Below, piece after piece: positions 49,611 through 59,292 of a stretch of 64,000 nt of DNA (its first letter is position 1; each line of letters begins with the position of its first letter). The DNA lies in contig NZ_AP027728.1 of assembly GCF_030296555.1 (NCBI RefSeq), forward strand, positions 1,054,001-1,118,000, given 5' to 3'. The position numbers were made by a program, and so were the translations under genes. Below the pieces are notes generated by a model. That model was not told the origin of the DNA and made no database searches. It saw nothing but the letters and a program-made list of their open reading frames with translations. The DNA comes from Microbacterium suwonense (GTDB lineage: Bacteria > Actinomycetota > Actinomycetes > Actinomycetales > Microbacteriaceae).

Positions 49611-50603
49611 ATGACTGATATCACCGCCGACCTGGCCGTCGAGGCCGAGGGACTCGTGAAGGTGTTCGGAGAGAACCGGGCAGTCGACGGCGTCGACCTG
49701 CGCGTGAGAACCGGCACCGTCTACGGAGTGCTCGGGCCGAACGGGGCAGGCAAGACCACCACCATCAACATGCTCGCAACGCTGCTGCGCCCGGACGGCG
49801 GCACCGGCCGCGTGTTCGGCCACGACGTGGTGCGCGAGCCCAACGTCGTACGCCAGCTGATCGGCGTCACCGGCCAGTTCGCCTCGGTCGATGAGACGCT
49901 CTCCGCCACCGAGAACCTGATGATCTTCTCCCGGCTGCTCGGGCTCTCCCGCACCGAAGCCAGAGCGAAGTCCGCCGAGCTGCTCGAGCGCTTCGGCCTC
50001 GCCGACGCCGCACGGCGACCGTTGAAGAAGTTCTCCGGCGGCATGCGCCGCCGGCTCGACCTGGCCGCCTCCCTCATCGCCCAGCCCCCGCTGATCTTCC
50101 TCGACGAGCCGACCACGGGCCTGGATCCGCGCACCCGCGGCCAGATGTGGGACACCATCCGCGAGCTCGTCGCCAGCGGATCGACCGTGCTGCTGACCGC
50201 CCAGTACCTCGACGAGGCCGACCAGCTCGCCGACCGCATCGCCGTCATCGACCGCGGGCGCGTGGTGGCCGAAGGCACCTCGGACGAGCTGAAGGCCTCG
50301 ATCGGCACCTCCTCACTGCAGCTGCGCGTGGAGGACCCGGCCGACACGGCGGACGCCGTCACCGCGATCGAGCGCGTGCTGGGCGTACACGCGGTGCTTT
50401 CGCCCGAGGCCTCCCGCATCACCGCGCCGATGGCCGACACCGATCGGGTCACCGATCTGCTGGTCACCCTGCGTGAGGCCGGCATCCATCTCTCCGAGAT
50501 GAGCGTGCAGAAGCCGACGCTCGACGAGGTCTTCCTCACCATCACCGGCCACGACACCGGGGAACAGACCGCCCCGCAGACAGCAGAGGAGGTGCCCGCA
50601 TGA
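49611..50603 (+). CDS. ABC transporter ATPase, DrrA family
   Basis: A 330-residue ATPase. Walker A GPNGAGKTT (about 42-50), signature FSGGMRRRLDLAA and Walker B LIFLDEPTTGLD are intact. The C-terminal tail of about 100 residues after the ATPase core is the DrrA-type extension. DrrA proteins power export of anthracyclines and other lipophilic compounds with a DrrB membrane partner, which follows with a 4-bp overlap. Expression is probably activated from the upstream heptamer array. The substrate is unknown. Confidence 0.92.
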   Translation: MTDITADLAVEAEGLVKVFGENRAVDGVDLRVRTGTVYGVLGPNGAGKTTTINMLATLLRPDGGTGRVFGHDVVREPNVVRQLIGVTGQFASVDETLSATENLMIFSRLLGLSRTEARAKSAELLERFGLADAARRPLKKFSGGMRRRLDLAASLIAQPPLIFLDEPTTGLDPRTRGQMWDTIRELVASGSTVLLTAQYLDEADQLADRIAVIDRGRVVAEGTSDELKASIGTSSLQLRVEDPADTADAVTAIERVLGVHAVLSPEASRITAPMADTDRVTDLLVTLREAGIHLSEMSVQKPTLDEVFLTITGHDTGEQTAPQTAEEVPA

Positions 50604-51431
50604 GCACCCTGGCATCGGAGACCCACCGCATCGTGCCTGCCGCGGAGCGCGAGCTGAAGAATCGCACGAGCGTCGAGCAGACCGTCCGCAACACCCTCAC
50701 CATGGCCTACCGCGGTCTGGTGAAGATCCGGCGCACGCCGGAGCAAGCTGGTGGATGTGACCGTGCAGCCGATCATCTTCACCCTGATGTTCGCCTACCT
50801 CTTCGGCGGTGCGATCGCGGGAGACGTGCAGGACTACCTGCCGCTGCTGATCCCCGGCATCCTCGTGCAGACCGTGATCACGACCTCGGTCGTCACCGGC
50901 ACGCAGCTTCGCGAAGACATGGACAAGGGCGTGTTCGACCGGTTCCGTTCTCTGCCGATAGCTCGCATCTCCCCGCTCTCGGGGGCGCTGCTGGCCGATA
51001 CCCTGCGATACACCATCGCCACGACACTCACCTTCGCGATGGGCTATGTGATCGGCTACCACCCCGCAGGTGGAATCGGCAGCGTACTGATCGCCGGGCT
51101 GCTCGTGATCGTCTGCTCGTGGGCGATCAGCTGGATCTTCGCGTTCTTCGGCGTCATCGCCCGGACGGCCGGCAGCGTGCAGGGGATCTCGATGCTGATC
51201 CTGTTCCCGCTGACGTTCCTCTCCAACGCCTACGTGCCGGTGGACACCATGCCGGACTGGCTGGCGTGGTTCGCGAACGTGAACCCCATCTCGCATCTGG
51301 TCACGGCCGTGCGCGAACTGGCCAACAGCGGCGTCGTCACCGGCGACCTGTGGATCTCACTCCTCGGAGCCGCTGTCATCGTCGCGATCTTCGCACCGCT
51401 GACCGTGCGTGCCTACATGCGAAAGGCCTGA
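50600..51431 (+). CDS. ABC-2 permease, DrrB family, apparent frameshift
   Basis: The reconstructed permease is about 276 residues with six membrane segments. The first about 48 residues (to KIRRTPEQ) and the rest (VDVTVQPIIFTLMFAYLFGG...) are in different frames; removing one A at 50745-50746 (CAAGCTG to CAGCTG) rejoins them as EQ-LVDVTVQP. Later features such as SYVPVDTMP-like NAYVPVDTMPDWL and NPISHLVTAVREL are typical of DrrB. With the ATPase it forms a drug or lipid exporter. The extra A has the same context as the one in the MalF-type permease. Confidence 0.88.
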
Positions 51432-51475
51432 ACCGCGACATCCCGCACACGGTCGAGCCCCGCCGCCATCACGGT

Positions 51476-51550
51476 CGAGCCTCGACCCGCAGTCGGGGCT
51501 CGACCCGCGGTCGGGGCTCGACCCGCGGTCGGGGCTCGACCCGCGGTCGC
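51476..51550. repeat. 18-bp tandem repeat
   Basis: Three exact copies of an 18-bp unit beginning CGGGGCTCGACCC (51494-51511, 51512-51529, 51530-51547) with a degenerate copy before them. Each unit holds CGACC-CGC-GGTCG, so the array folds into a row of small hairpins. It lies between the convergent permease and regulator ends and may act as a terminator. Confidence 0.7.
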
Positions 51551-51569
51551 AGCGGTGCCTGCCGGCCCC

Positions 51570-53741
51570 TCAGCGCTGCGAAGGTCCGAGCACGGTGAAG
51601 GCTCGTGCGGTGCGCTCGGCGACGGTGAGCCGCGAGAACGCGGTGCGGGCGGAGCGGACGGCATCCGCTCCCAGGATGCTCTCGGCGTGCGCCAGATGCA
51701 CCGAGATGCGCATGCTGGGCAGGTCCTGTCGGGTTCCCAGCGTCTCGGCCAGGGCGAGCGCCTCGAGCCCTCGACTGCGGACGGCGGGATCGGTCAGCGC
51801 CCACGCCGACCATCCGATCAGCACGGTGCCGAGAATCGGCTTGTCGACGAGCTGGGGACGCAGCCGCTGCGTCGCGAGGAATCTTCCACGCAGACGGGCC
51901 GCCCAGTACGCGGGATCCTCGTCGATGTCCGGTCCGTCCAGGACCACAGCCGAGATCGTCGCTGCGACCGCCACCAGGAACCACGGCGAGGCACGCTGAT
52001 CGCGATCGCGGAACAACGACAGAGAGTGACGACACGCGGCCGTCGCCGCATGTCCATCGCCGCGCAGACGGCCGACCTCAGCCACGCCGAGCCACCCCAT
52101 CGATGCCTGCTCGAGCCCTTCCTGCGTCCGCTCGCGGCCGTGGATCATGGCGTCGAACAGCGGTTCGGCATCGCCGATCCTGTTCAGCTGCAGCAGTGCG
52201 ACGCCACGGGTCCAGTTCTGCTGCCGCGCCTCGGCATCCAGCAGATCCCAGCTCCACGCGATCACCGCCTCGAGCGTCCGGTGCCGGGCCGGCGCAGTGC
52301 GCTCACCAGTGGTGAGCAGCTCGAACCGGTTCTGCAGACGCGCCTCGATCTGCTCCGGCGTCATCGTGCGTACACGAGCCGCCGCAAGTTCGATGGCCAG
52401 CGGCAGCCCGTCCAGATGCGCGCACAGCCGTGCGACCGACTCCACGTCGAGCACCGCGTCGGGGCGAACCGCCTACGCCCGCTCGATGAACAGCCGCACG
52501 GCGGGCGCGGCAGCGCTGCCTTCGGCCTCCAGCGCCTGCAGCGGATAGACGCGCTCCGCGGCGATCTCCAATGGAGTGCGGCTGGTTGCCAGTATCCGCA
52601 GCTGCGGGACGGCGGCGAGCACGTCCGCCACCCAGGCAGCCACGCCGTCGATCACCTGCTCGCAGTTGTCCAGTACGAGCAGCGTGGAGCGCTCGCCCAG
52701 CACACCGAGGATCCGCGTGTGCAGGTCCGGGCGCGCAAGAGTCTCGGAGAGGCCGGCGCCCGGGGAGCTCTCGCTGATCCCGAGCGCCGCGGCGATGGCA
52801 GGCTCCACGTCCCCGTCGTCGCGGACGGCCGCGAGCGGGATGATCACGACAGCCTCTTCATCCGATGCCGCGGCGACCTCGTACGCCAATCGAGTCTTTC
52901 CCATACCGCCCACGCCGAGCACGGTGACCAGCCGGGCAGCCGTCAGCATCTGCATGATCGCGCTCAGTGCCTGCTCCCGGCCGATGAGCGCGTTCGGTGC
53001 CGCTCTCACTCCGATGCGCAACCGCGGCTGTGGTTCCTGAGCGCGCAGCAGCTGCGCGTTGAGCGCGATCAGGGCGGGACCGGGCGAGCTGCCGAGTTCA
53101 TTGCGCAGCCCGTCCGCGAAGGACGCGTAGCGGGCTATCGCCTCTGCCGTCCTCCCATCCGCCGCAAGCGCTGTGAGCATCTCCTGCTGCAGACCCTCGT
53201 CGAACGGATGCGCGGCGGCCAACTCGACGAGTGCCGTCACGGCTTCCGTCGTCCTGCCCTCTGCGGTCAGGGCACGGGCCCGCAGCAGCGATAGTCGCTC
53301 CCGGATCGCCGCCGCCGCCTGGGCGAGCTCGTCGGCGATCGGCGCCTGGCCGAGATCGGCACCAGGCTCACCGCGCCACAGCGCGAGCGCTGCCTCCGTA
53401 GCCCCGAGTGCCTGCCGCGGATCCGTGGACTCGGCGGTGTGCAGCAGAGTCCTGGCCTCCGCCAGGTCGGTGTCCACGGTCGACAGCGCATAGCCGCCGG
53501 GAACGCTCTCGATCAGATCCGCTCCGCCGATCGCACGGGTGCGCGACACCAGGGTCTGCAGCGCGGCGCGCGGATTCTGAGGCGGCTCATCGCCCCACAG
53601 ATCATCCGCGAGCGCGGCCACCGAACGAGCATGGCCGGCGCCGGCCAGCACGAGCGCGGCGATCAGCGCACGCGTCGCCGTACCGCCTGCATCGTGTCCG
53701 GCCACGTGAACGTGGCCGAGGACGCCGACGCGATGCGTCAT
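51570..53741 (-). pseudogene. BTAD/SARP-type regulator with amber codon and apparent internal deletion
   Basis: The frame begins as an AfsR-like regulator: a winged helix (GHARSVAALADDLWGDEPPQ), a BTAD helical domain (to about residue 240), then an ATPase with Walker A GVGGMGKTR (about 273-281) and LLVLDNCEQV. At 52473-52475 an in-frame TAG follows FIERA; the same frame continues with AVRPDAVLDVESVARL and a helical tail to 51570. After SWDLLDAEARQQ the text jumps straight to repeat-like helices, and full-length relatives are about 1000 residues against 723 codons here. The 422-residue front could still bind DNA. It overlaps the dapB stop by 4 bp. Confidence 0.72.
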
Positions 53742-54481
53742 GCGCGCGGCCGGATCCCGATGTCGATGATGTTCTCCAGTCCCACCACAAGGTCACGTGC
53801 GTCGCGGGCGAAGGGCAGTGCCAGTCGGATGCCGGGTGCATAAGCTGCCGCCGAGTCCACGGTGTCGTGCACGACCGTCAGAGTCTCCCCCGCTCCCGAC
53901 AGGATGGCTTCCTGCCTGGCGATGACACCGGGACGGCGCAGCGAGTGCACGGGGATGCCCGCGACCTGCTGCCCCCGAGCCCGCTGGTCCACGTGGGGTG
54001 CGTGGAAGGGGCCGCGATCGGATCGTGCATCCGCCATCAGCTCCGCCGTGCGCACGGCTGTGCCGCTCGGTGAGTCGATCTTCGTGTCGCGGTGAGACTC
54101 GATGATCTCCGCGAACGGGAAGAATGGTGCCGCAGCCGCCGCCAGCGCCGTGCCCAGCGCGGAGCCCAGCGAGAAGTTCGGGATGAAGACCACGCCGGTT
54201 CCGGCCGAGGCCTGCAGCGGCCGCACCAGCGATATGCGCTCCTGCGACCAGCCGGACGTGCCGACCAGGACATTGATGCCGTGCTCAAGCGCCGCACGCA
54301 CCACCTCGACGCTCACGGCGGGGGTGGACGCATCGACGATCAGATCCGCATCCTCGAGCTCGGCGAGGTCGCTTGCGGAGCCGAGCACGTTGCGCACCTC
54401 GAAGCCGTCCAGCTCATCGATCACCTCGTGGATGATGCGCCCGAGCTTGCCTGTACCGCCGACGAGGGCAACCTGTGTCAT
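53738..54481 (-). CDS. dapB: 4-hydroxy-tetrahydrodipicolinate reductase
   Basis: A complete 247-residue reductase of the lysine/diaminopimelate pathway. The nucleotide motif is VGGTGKLG (about 7-14), and the active-site stretch ESHRDTKIDSPSGTA (about 132-146) contains the Lys and the PSGTA loop; the usual second His of HH is Arg. The promoter is TAGACT, six bases, ATG (leaderless). The SARP-type regulator starts inside its stop codon, so an essential lysine gene and a regulator share one transcript. Confidence 0.94.
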   Translation of the reverse strand: MTQVALVGGTGKLGRIIHEVIDELDGFEVRNVLGSASDLAELEDADLIVDASTPAVSVEVVRAALEHGINVLVGTSGWSQERISLVRPLQASAGTGVVFIPNFSLGSALGTALAAAAAPFFPFAEIIESHRDTKIDSPSGTAVRTAELMADARSDRGPFHAPHVDQRARGQQVAGIPVHSLRRPGVIARQEAILSGAGETLTVVHDTVDSAAAYAPGIRLALPFARDARDLVVGLENIIDIGIRPRA

Positions 54482-54487
54482 GACTCA

Positions 54488-54493
54488 AGTCTA
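54488..54493 (-). promoter_or_regulatory. dapB: -10 box of dapB
   Basis: TAGACT followed by six bases and the dapB ATG. The sequence TAGACTTnnGTCATG is nearly identical to the ilvD start region, and dapF is close to it. No -35 hexamer is obvious. Confidence 0.6.
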
Positions 54494-54557
54494 GATTCGC
54501 CGCGGCCCCGCATCGGCCGCGTGTCGGCATCGGCCCGGCGACCCCGAACCGCTGGTC

Positions 54558-55187
54558 TCAGACGGTCGGGACCTCGGGCAGTCCGGTGCGCAGCTCCATC
54601 GGCAGATGCCCCAGGTCGTTGTGGCTGATCAGGGTCCACGGGCGGCCCTGCTTCTGCGCGATCACACTCAGCCCGCAGTGCGCCTGGTTCAGCGTCAGCC
54701 ACCGCCAGTCCGGTGCGCCGAGCACCTCGCGCACGAACCAGGCGATGACGAAGTTGTGCGTGATCAGCACCTCGTGCACGTCACCGTTCCGCCGACGGAG
54801 GAACTCGCCCACGGCATCCGTCATCTGCGCCGAGCCGGCCTCGACCTCTGCGTCGCTCACCGAGCCGAAGAACGACTCGTACGCGGTCGGCGTGTCCTCG
54901 GTCAGCCCGGTGGGAACGCAGTCGAACAGCAGCGCCGAAGGCACCGGATCCACCGAGGGCAGCCGCGCGGCGATCGACCTGGCGGTCTCGGCGGCGCGCA
55001 GCAACGGCGAGTGCCATACGGCGTCCAGGGGAAGGCCGGACAGGCGATCGGCGATCAGCTCTGCCTGACGCTGCCCTCGCGGTGAGAGGGGGCCGTCGTC
55101 GATGCCGTACTCGGCGTCCTGATGCTCGCCGTGCCTGACCAGATATATGTAGTGCGTCACAACCCTGCTCACTTCGTGCCGCCGCAT
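54558..55187 (-). CDS. Histidine phosphatase family protein
   Basis: A 209-residue phosphatase with the catalytic VRHGEHQ (about residues 17-23), then LSPRGQRQAELIADRL, a second arginine in HSPLLRAAETA, and the late ITHNFVIAW His. Members act on phosphosugars, phosphoglycerate or phosphoproteins; this one is not assignable further. GGAGAGG precedes the ATG by 6 bp. An in-frame GTG at 55157 is a possible alternative start. It is 76 bp upstream of dapB on the same strand. Confidence 0.88.
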   Translation of the reverse strand: MRRHEVSRVVTHYIYLVRHGEHQDAEYGIDDGPLSPRGQRQAELIADRLSGLPLDAVWHSPLLRAAETARSIAARLPSVDPVPSALLFDCVPTGLTEDTPTAYESFFGSVSDAEVEAGSAQMTDAVGEFLRRRNGDVHEVLITHNFVIAWFVREVLGAPDWRWLTLNQAHCGLSVIAQKQGRPWTLISHNDLGHLPMELRTGLPEVPTV

Positions 55188-55240
55188 CGCGGCCTCTCCA
55201 GCTTAGGTCACCCTGCCGACGCCGGCAGCCGAGATGTCGG

Positions 55241-56268
55241 TCAGCGGGTTCCCGCGCGCGTGAGGTCGGCGAGCTGGGTGCGGGAGAGGGTGATGCCCGC
55301 TCCCTGCATGAGCTCGTCGATGTGCTCGGGCGCGAAGGCGTTCACGATCGGCGCGACCACCGTGCGCTGCGCCAGCAGCCACGCGACCGACACCGCCGCG
55401 ACCGGCACTGACAGCTCCGCAGCGACGATGTCCAGCGCGCGCAGCACGCGGATGCCGCGGCGATTCAGGTGCGCACGCATCTGCTGACCGCGTACGCCCG
55501 TGACCGCGGCCTTGCTGCGGTGACGCCCCGAGAGGAAGCCGTGCTCCAGCGCGTGCGACGGTGTCACGGCCAGACTCTGAGCGGCCGCGACCAGCCGCAG
55601 GTCGCCCTCGAAGCCGTCGCGCCGCACCAGGTTGTAGGGCTCGTCCAGCACGGTCAGGCGCGGGTAGCCGGCTGAAGCGAGGATCCGAGCCTCCACCAGC
55701 TGCTCCGGTGCGAAGCGGAACCCTCCGACCGCAGTGATCTTTCCGGCGTCCTTGAGCCATTCGACGGTCGCCAGGGTGTCTTCGAGGTTGGTCGTCTCGT
55801 CGAGCGACGCGTCGAGGTAGAGCACATCGATGTGATCGACGCCCAGCCTGCTCAGGGATGCCTCCACGGCCCGCACGAGGTTCACCGAGCCGAGACCGGG
55901 GTTGTCGGCATGCGCGCCGATGCGGGCGCTCAGCACGATGCGGTCGCGGTTGCCGCTGGATCGCAGCCATCGGCCGACGATGTGCTCGCTGCGCCCCCGG
56001 AATAGCCGTCGGCGGTGTGCACGGCGTTCCCGCCGAACTCCACGTAGCGCTCGAGCAGTGCGTGGCCGGTGGGGAGGTCGACGTTCCAGCCAAACTCCGC
56101 CGCTCCCAGCATGAGAGGGAAGATGGTGAATCCGGTCTCGCCCAGGGGCACGCGGATCGTCTCTCCCACGCCCGGCCCGAGAACGGGGATCGGAGCCGAG
56201 GGGTGCGCCTCGACGGCCTCCTTGACGCGCGGGTCGTGATCGGCCGAGCCGACTCCGAACATCCTCAT
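55241..56268 (-). CDS. Aldo/keto reductase, apparent frameshift
   Basis: The reconstructed protein is about 342 residues. The first part ends VEFGGNAVHTADGYSGG and the second begins GRSEHIVGRWLRSS; one more base in the C run 55994-55998 joins them into the usual AKR DTAxxYGxGxSE block, which holds the catalytic Asp and Tyr. Later blocks (SLSRLGVDHIDVLYLDAS, SVAWLLAQRTVVAPIVNAF) also fit the family. It uses NADPH on an unknown carbonyl substrate. The pnp gene lies 213 bp upstream on the same strand, separated by a terminator. Confidence 0.86.
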
Positions 56269-56403
56269 CTCTCACCCCCGCGAGATCCCGCCATCACGCA
56301 CCCGAGTGCGTACTTCGAGGGTAAGTGACGATCCGGATGCCGATGCTCGCCGCGATGTCGCCGGAGGGAACTTCTCGTAACGATCCGGTCACAGCGGACG
56401 GGA

Positions 56404-56445
56404 AAGGCCCGGAATCGCACGATCTCACGTGCGATTCCGGGCCTT
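56404..56445 (-). terminator. pnp: Terminator hairpin after pnp
   Basis: A perfect 17-bp stem (56404-56420 with 56429-56445) around an 8-nt loop. The minus-strand tail is TTTCCCG. It is the strongest hairpin in the window and separates pnp from the aldo/keto reductase. Confidence 0.85.
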
Positions 56446-56480
56446 GAGCACGGATGCCGGCTCAGCGGCATCCGCGGGGA

Positions 56481-58754
56481 TCACGCCTCAGCGGGCTCTG
56501 CGACCTTCTCGCCTTCGGCGGGCGCGTCATCGAGCACGGGTTCGAGCGACAGCTTGCCGCGGTCGTCGATCTTGGTGATCTTGACGAGGATCTTCTGACC
56601 GACCGAGAGCACATCGTCGACGTTCTCGACGCGCTTGCCACCGGCGAGCTTGCGCACCTCGGTGACGTGCAGCAGGCCGTCCTTGCCAGGAAGCAGCGAG
56701 ATGAAGGCGCCGAAGGTGGCGATCTTCACGACGGTGCCCAGGAACTGCTCGCCGACCTCCGGGTTGGTGGGGTTGGCGATCGCGTTGACCTGGGCGCGTG
56801 CGGCCTCGGCCGACGGCCCGTCGACGGCGCCGATGTAGACAGTGCCGTCCTCCTCGATGGAGATCTGCGCGCCGGTCTCATCCTGGATCGCGTTGATCGT
56901 CTTGCCCTTCGGGCCGATCAGCTCGCCGATCTTGTCGACCGGGATCTGCACGCTGATCACGCGCGGAGCGGTCGGCGCCATCTCGTCGGGCGCGTCGATC
57001 GCCGCGTTCAGCACGTTCAGGATCGTCAGACGCGCATCCTTCGCCTGCGTCAGAGCGCCGGCCAGGACGTCCGAGGGGATGCCGTCCAGCTTGGTGTCGA
57101 GCTGGATCGCCGTGATGAACTCGCTGGTGCCCGCGACCTTGAAGTCCATGTCGCCGAGGGCGTCCTCGGCTCCGAGGATATCGGTCAGTGCCGCATAGCG
57201 GGTCTCACCGTCGACCTGGTCGGAGACCAGCCCCATCGCGATGCCCGCCACGGCGGCGCGCAGCGGCACGCCGGCGTTCAGCAGCGACAGGGTCGAAGCG
57301 CAGACCGAGCCCATCGAGGTGGAGCCGTTGGAGCCGAGCGCCTCGGAGACCTGACGGATCGCGTACGGGAACTCCTCGCGGGTGGGCAGCACCGGCACGA
57401 GCGCGCGCTCGGCGAGGAAGCCGTGCCCGATCTCGCGACGCTTCGGCGACCCGACGCGGCCGGTCTCACCGGTCGAGTAGGGCGGGAAGTTGTAGTGGTG
57501 CATGTACCGCTTGTGCGTAACCGGGGACAGCGAGTCGATCTGCTGCTCCATCTTGAGCATGTTCAGCGTGGTGACGCCCATGATCTGGGTCTCGCCGCGC
57601 TGGAAGATCGCCGACCCGTGGGCACGCGGGATGACCTGCACCTCGGCGTCCAGCGGACGGATGTCGGCCAGACCACGGCCGTCCATGCGGACGCCCTCGG
57701 CGAGGATGCGGCCGCGGACGATGCCCTTGGTCACCGACTTGTATGCACCGGAGACCTCGCCGAGCGCGGACTGCGGCAGCGTGCCGGCCTCGACAGCTGC
57801 GGCGACCTCTGCCTTGACGCGGTCCTTGACCTGGTCGTCGGCGTTCTGACGCTCGATCTTGTCGGCGATCTGGTAGACCTTCTCGAGGTCGGCCGACGCC
57901 GACGCCGAGATGAAGTCGTACGTCGCCTGCTCGTACGCCGGGAAGACCGGGTACACGCCCGGCTCCTTCGAGGAGTGCGCAGCCATCTCGGCCTGCGCCT
58001 CGACGAGCTGCTTGAGGAACGGCTTGGCCGCCTCGAGACCGCCCGCGACGACGTCCTCGCTCGGCTTGACGGCGCCGCCCTTGATGAGGTTCCAGCTGTT
58101 CTCGGTGGCCTCGGCCTCGACCATCATGATCGCGACGTCTTCCGAGCCGTCGGCCTTGGTGACCACGCGACCGGCGACCATGAGGTCGAACACGGCCTCT
58201 TCGACCTGCGCCTGGTTCGGGAATGCGACCCACTGGTCGGAGTGCTCGCCGTGGCCGGGGATGAGCGCGAGGCGCACGCCGGCGATCGGACCGGAGAACG
58301 GCAGGCCCGAGATCTGGGTCGACGCGGATGCCGCGTTGATCGCCAGGGCGTCGTAGTACTCGCCGGGGGCGATCGAGAGCACGGTGATGACGATCTGGAC
58401 CTCGTTGCGCAGGCCGTCCACGAAGGACGGACGCAGCGGACGGTCGATCAGACGGCAGACCAGGATCGCCTCGGTGGACGGGCGTCCCTCGCGGCGGAAG
58501 AACGATCCGGGGATCTTGCCGGCAGCGTAGGAGCGCTCCTCGACGTCGACGGTCAGCGGGAAGAAGTCGAAGCCCTCGCGCGGGTGCTTGCCTGCGCTGG
58601 TGGCCGACAGCAGCATGGTCTCGCCGTCGAGGTAGGCCGCGACGGACCCCTGGGCCTGCTGGGCGAGGCGCCCGGTCTCGAAGCGGATGGTGCGGGTGCC
58701 GAAGCGTCCGTTGTCGAGAACGGCTTCGGCGGCAGTGATTTCAGGACCTTCCAA
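56481..58754 (-). CDS. pnp: Polyribonucleotide nucleotidyltransferase
   Basis: A complete 757-residue PNPase. Two RNase PH-like domains flank a helical domain, followed by KH ([20 protein letters not shown], about 600-620) and S1 ([30 protein letters not shown]) RNA-binding domains and an acidic tail. It degrades RNA from the 3' end with phosphate. AAGGAGAG precedes the ATG. Its leader (about 58755-58850) contains self-complementary stretches, and pnp leaders elsewhere are processed for autoregulation; that is only possible here. Confidence 0.97.
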   Translation of the reverse strand: MEGPEITAAEAVLDNGRFGTRTIRFETGRLAQQAQGSVAAYLDGETMLLSATSAGKHPREGFDFFPLTVDVEERSYAAGKIPGSFFRREGRPSTEAILVCRLIDRPLRPSFVDGLRNEVQIVITVLSIAPGEYYDALAINAASASTQISGLPFSGPIAGVRLALIPGHGEHSDQWVAFPNQAQVEEAVFDLMVAGRVVTKADGSEDVAIMMVEAEATENSWNLIKGGAVKPSEDVVAGGLEAAKPFLKQLVEAQAEMAAHSSKEPGVYPVFPAYEQATYDFISASASADLEKVYQIADKIERQNADDQVKDRVKAEVAAAVEAGTLPQSALGEVSGAYKSVTKGIVRGRILAEGVRMDGRGLADIRPLDAEVQVIPRAHGSAIFQRGETQIMGVTTLNMLKMEQQIDSLSPVTHKRYMHHYNFPPYSTGETGRVGSPKRREIGHGFLAERALVPVLPTREEFPYAIRQVSEALGSNGSTSMGSVCASTLSLLNAGVPLRAAVAGIAMGLVSDQVDGETRYAALTDILGAEDALGDMDFKVAGTSEFITAIQLDTKLDGIPSDVLAGALTQAKDARLTILNVLNAAIDAPDEMAPTAPRVISVQIPVDKIGELIGPKGKTINAIQDETGAQISIEEDGTVYIGAVDGPSAEAARAQVNAIANPTNPEVGEQFLGTVVKIATFGAFISLLPGKDGLLHVTEVRKLAGGKRVENVDDVLSVGQKILVKITKIDDRGKLSLEPVLDDAPAEGEKVAEPAEA

Positions 58755-59064
58755 GAGGTCTCTCCTTCTTTGTTTAGGCTCGTCCGTCCGTGTGACGGGC
58801 GAGTTCTCGCGAAGGAGCGGATGCGGGCAGATATAAGCGCGCGGGCAACCCCGCGAATCTCGCCTGCGCTGGCCACCAGTAGAAGACCACCCGGCGCCTT
58901 TGCGACGAGGAATCCACCACAGGGGACCAGCTTCTCAGCCGACCGCTCCGTACATATGCAGTTGACGGATGCCATAGACATCCGTGTTCAGCCTAGCAGT
59001 CCGCCCTGTGGGCGCCGGCCGATTCCCCGTGTCCTTGCGCGGCACGAGCGACTAGGCTGACCCC
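58755..59064. other. 310-bp gap between pnp and the DUF5302 gene
   Basis: No gene is seen. It holds the pnp leader with its ribosome site, a 7-bp hairpin ACGGATG/CATCCGT at 58965-58985, and the leaderless promoter of the DUF5302 gene (TAGGCT at 59053). rpsO, which often precedes pnp, is not here. Confidence 0.6.
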
Positions 59065-59244
59065 ATGAGCACCGAAGAGGGCGCACCCTCCGCATCCGAG
59101 GAGATGAAGCGCAAGTTCAAGGAAGCGCTCGACAAGAAGAACGCGCGTCACCGTGATGGTGAATCGCACCTGGACGGCGAGTCCGCGGTTCACGCCGCGA
59201 ATGCGCCGCAGACGCGACGTGAGTTCCGACGCAAGAGCGGATGA
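59065..59244 (+). CDS. Small DUF5302-type protein
   Basis: A 59-residue hydrophilic protein, MSTEEGAPSASEEMKRKFKE at the start and QTRREFRRKSG at the end, resembling the actinobacterial DUF5302 family, whose role is unknown. The MKRKFKEALDKKNARHR segment and the basic end are probably helical and might bind nucleic acid. TAGGCT, six bases, ATG gives a leaderless start. It is convergent with the FMN reductase gene and ends at a strong hairpin. Confidence 0.82.
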   Translation: MSTEEGAPSASEEMKRKFKEALDKKNARHRDGESHLDGESAVHAANAPQTRREFRRKSG

Positions 59245-59251
59245 CAGCCTG

Positions 59252-59277
59252 AGGGCCGCCCCGACCGGGGCGGCCCT
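59252..59277. terminator. Bidirectional terminator
   Basis: AGGGCCGCCCC pairs perfectly with GGGGCGGCCCT around a GACC loop, 11 bp. It lies between the convergent DUF5302 and FMN reductase stops. Confidence 0.8.
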
Positions 59278-59292
59278 CCTCACGTCCTGGCC

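Noticed and set aside
56454..59060. 868-codon plus-strand frame opposite pnp
   Set aside because: Low-complexity Arg/Asp-rich translation, antisense to a perfect PNPase gene.
58755..59064. rpsO gene upstream of pnp
   Set aside because: No S15-like frame is present in the 310 bp on either strand.
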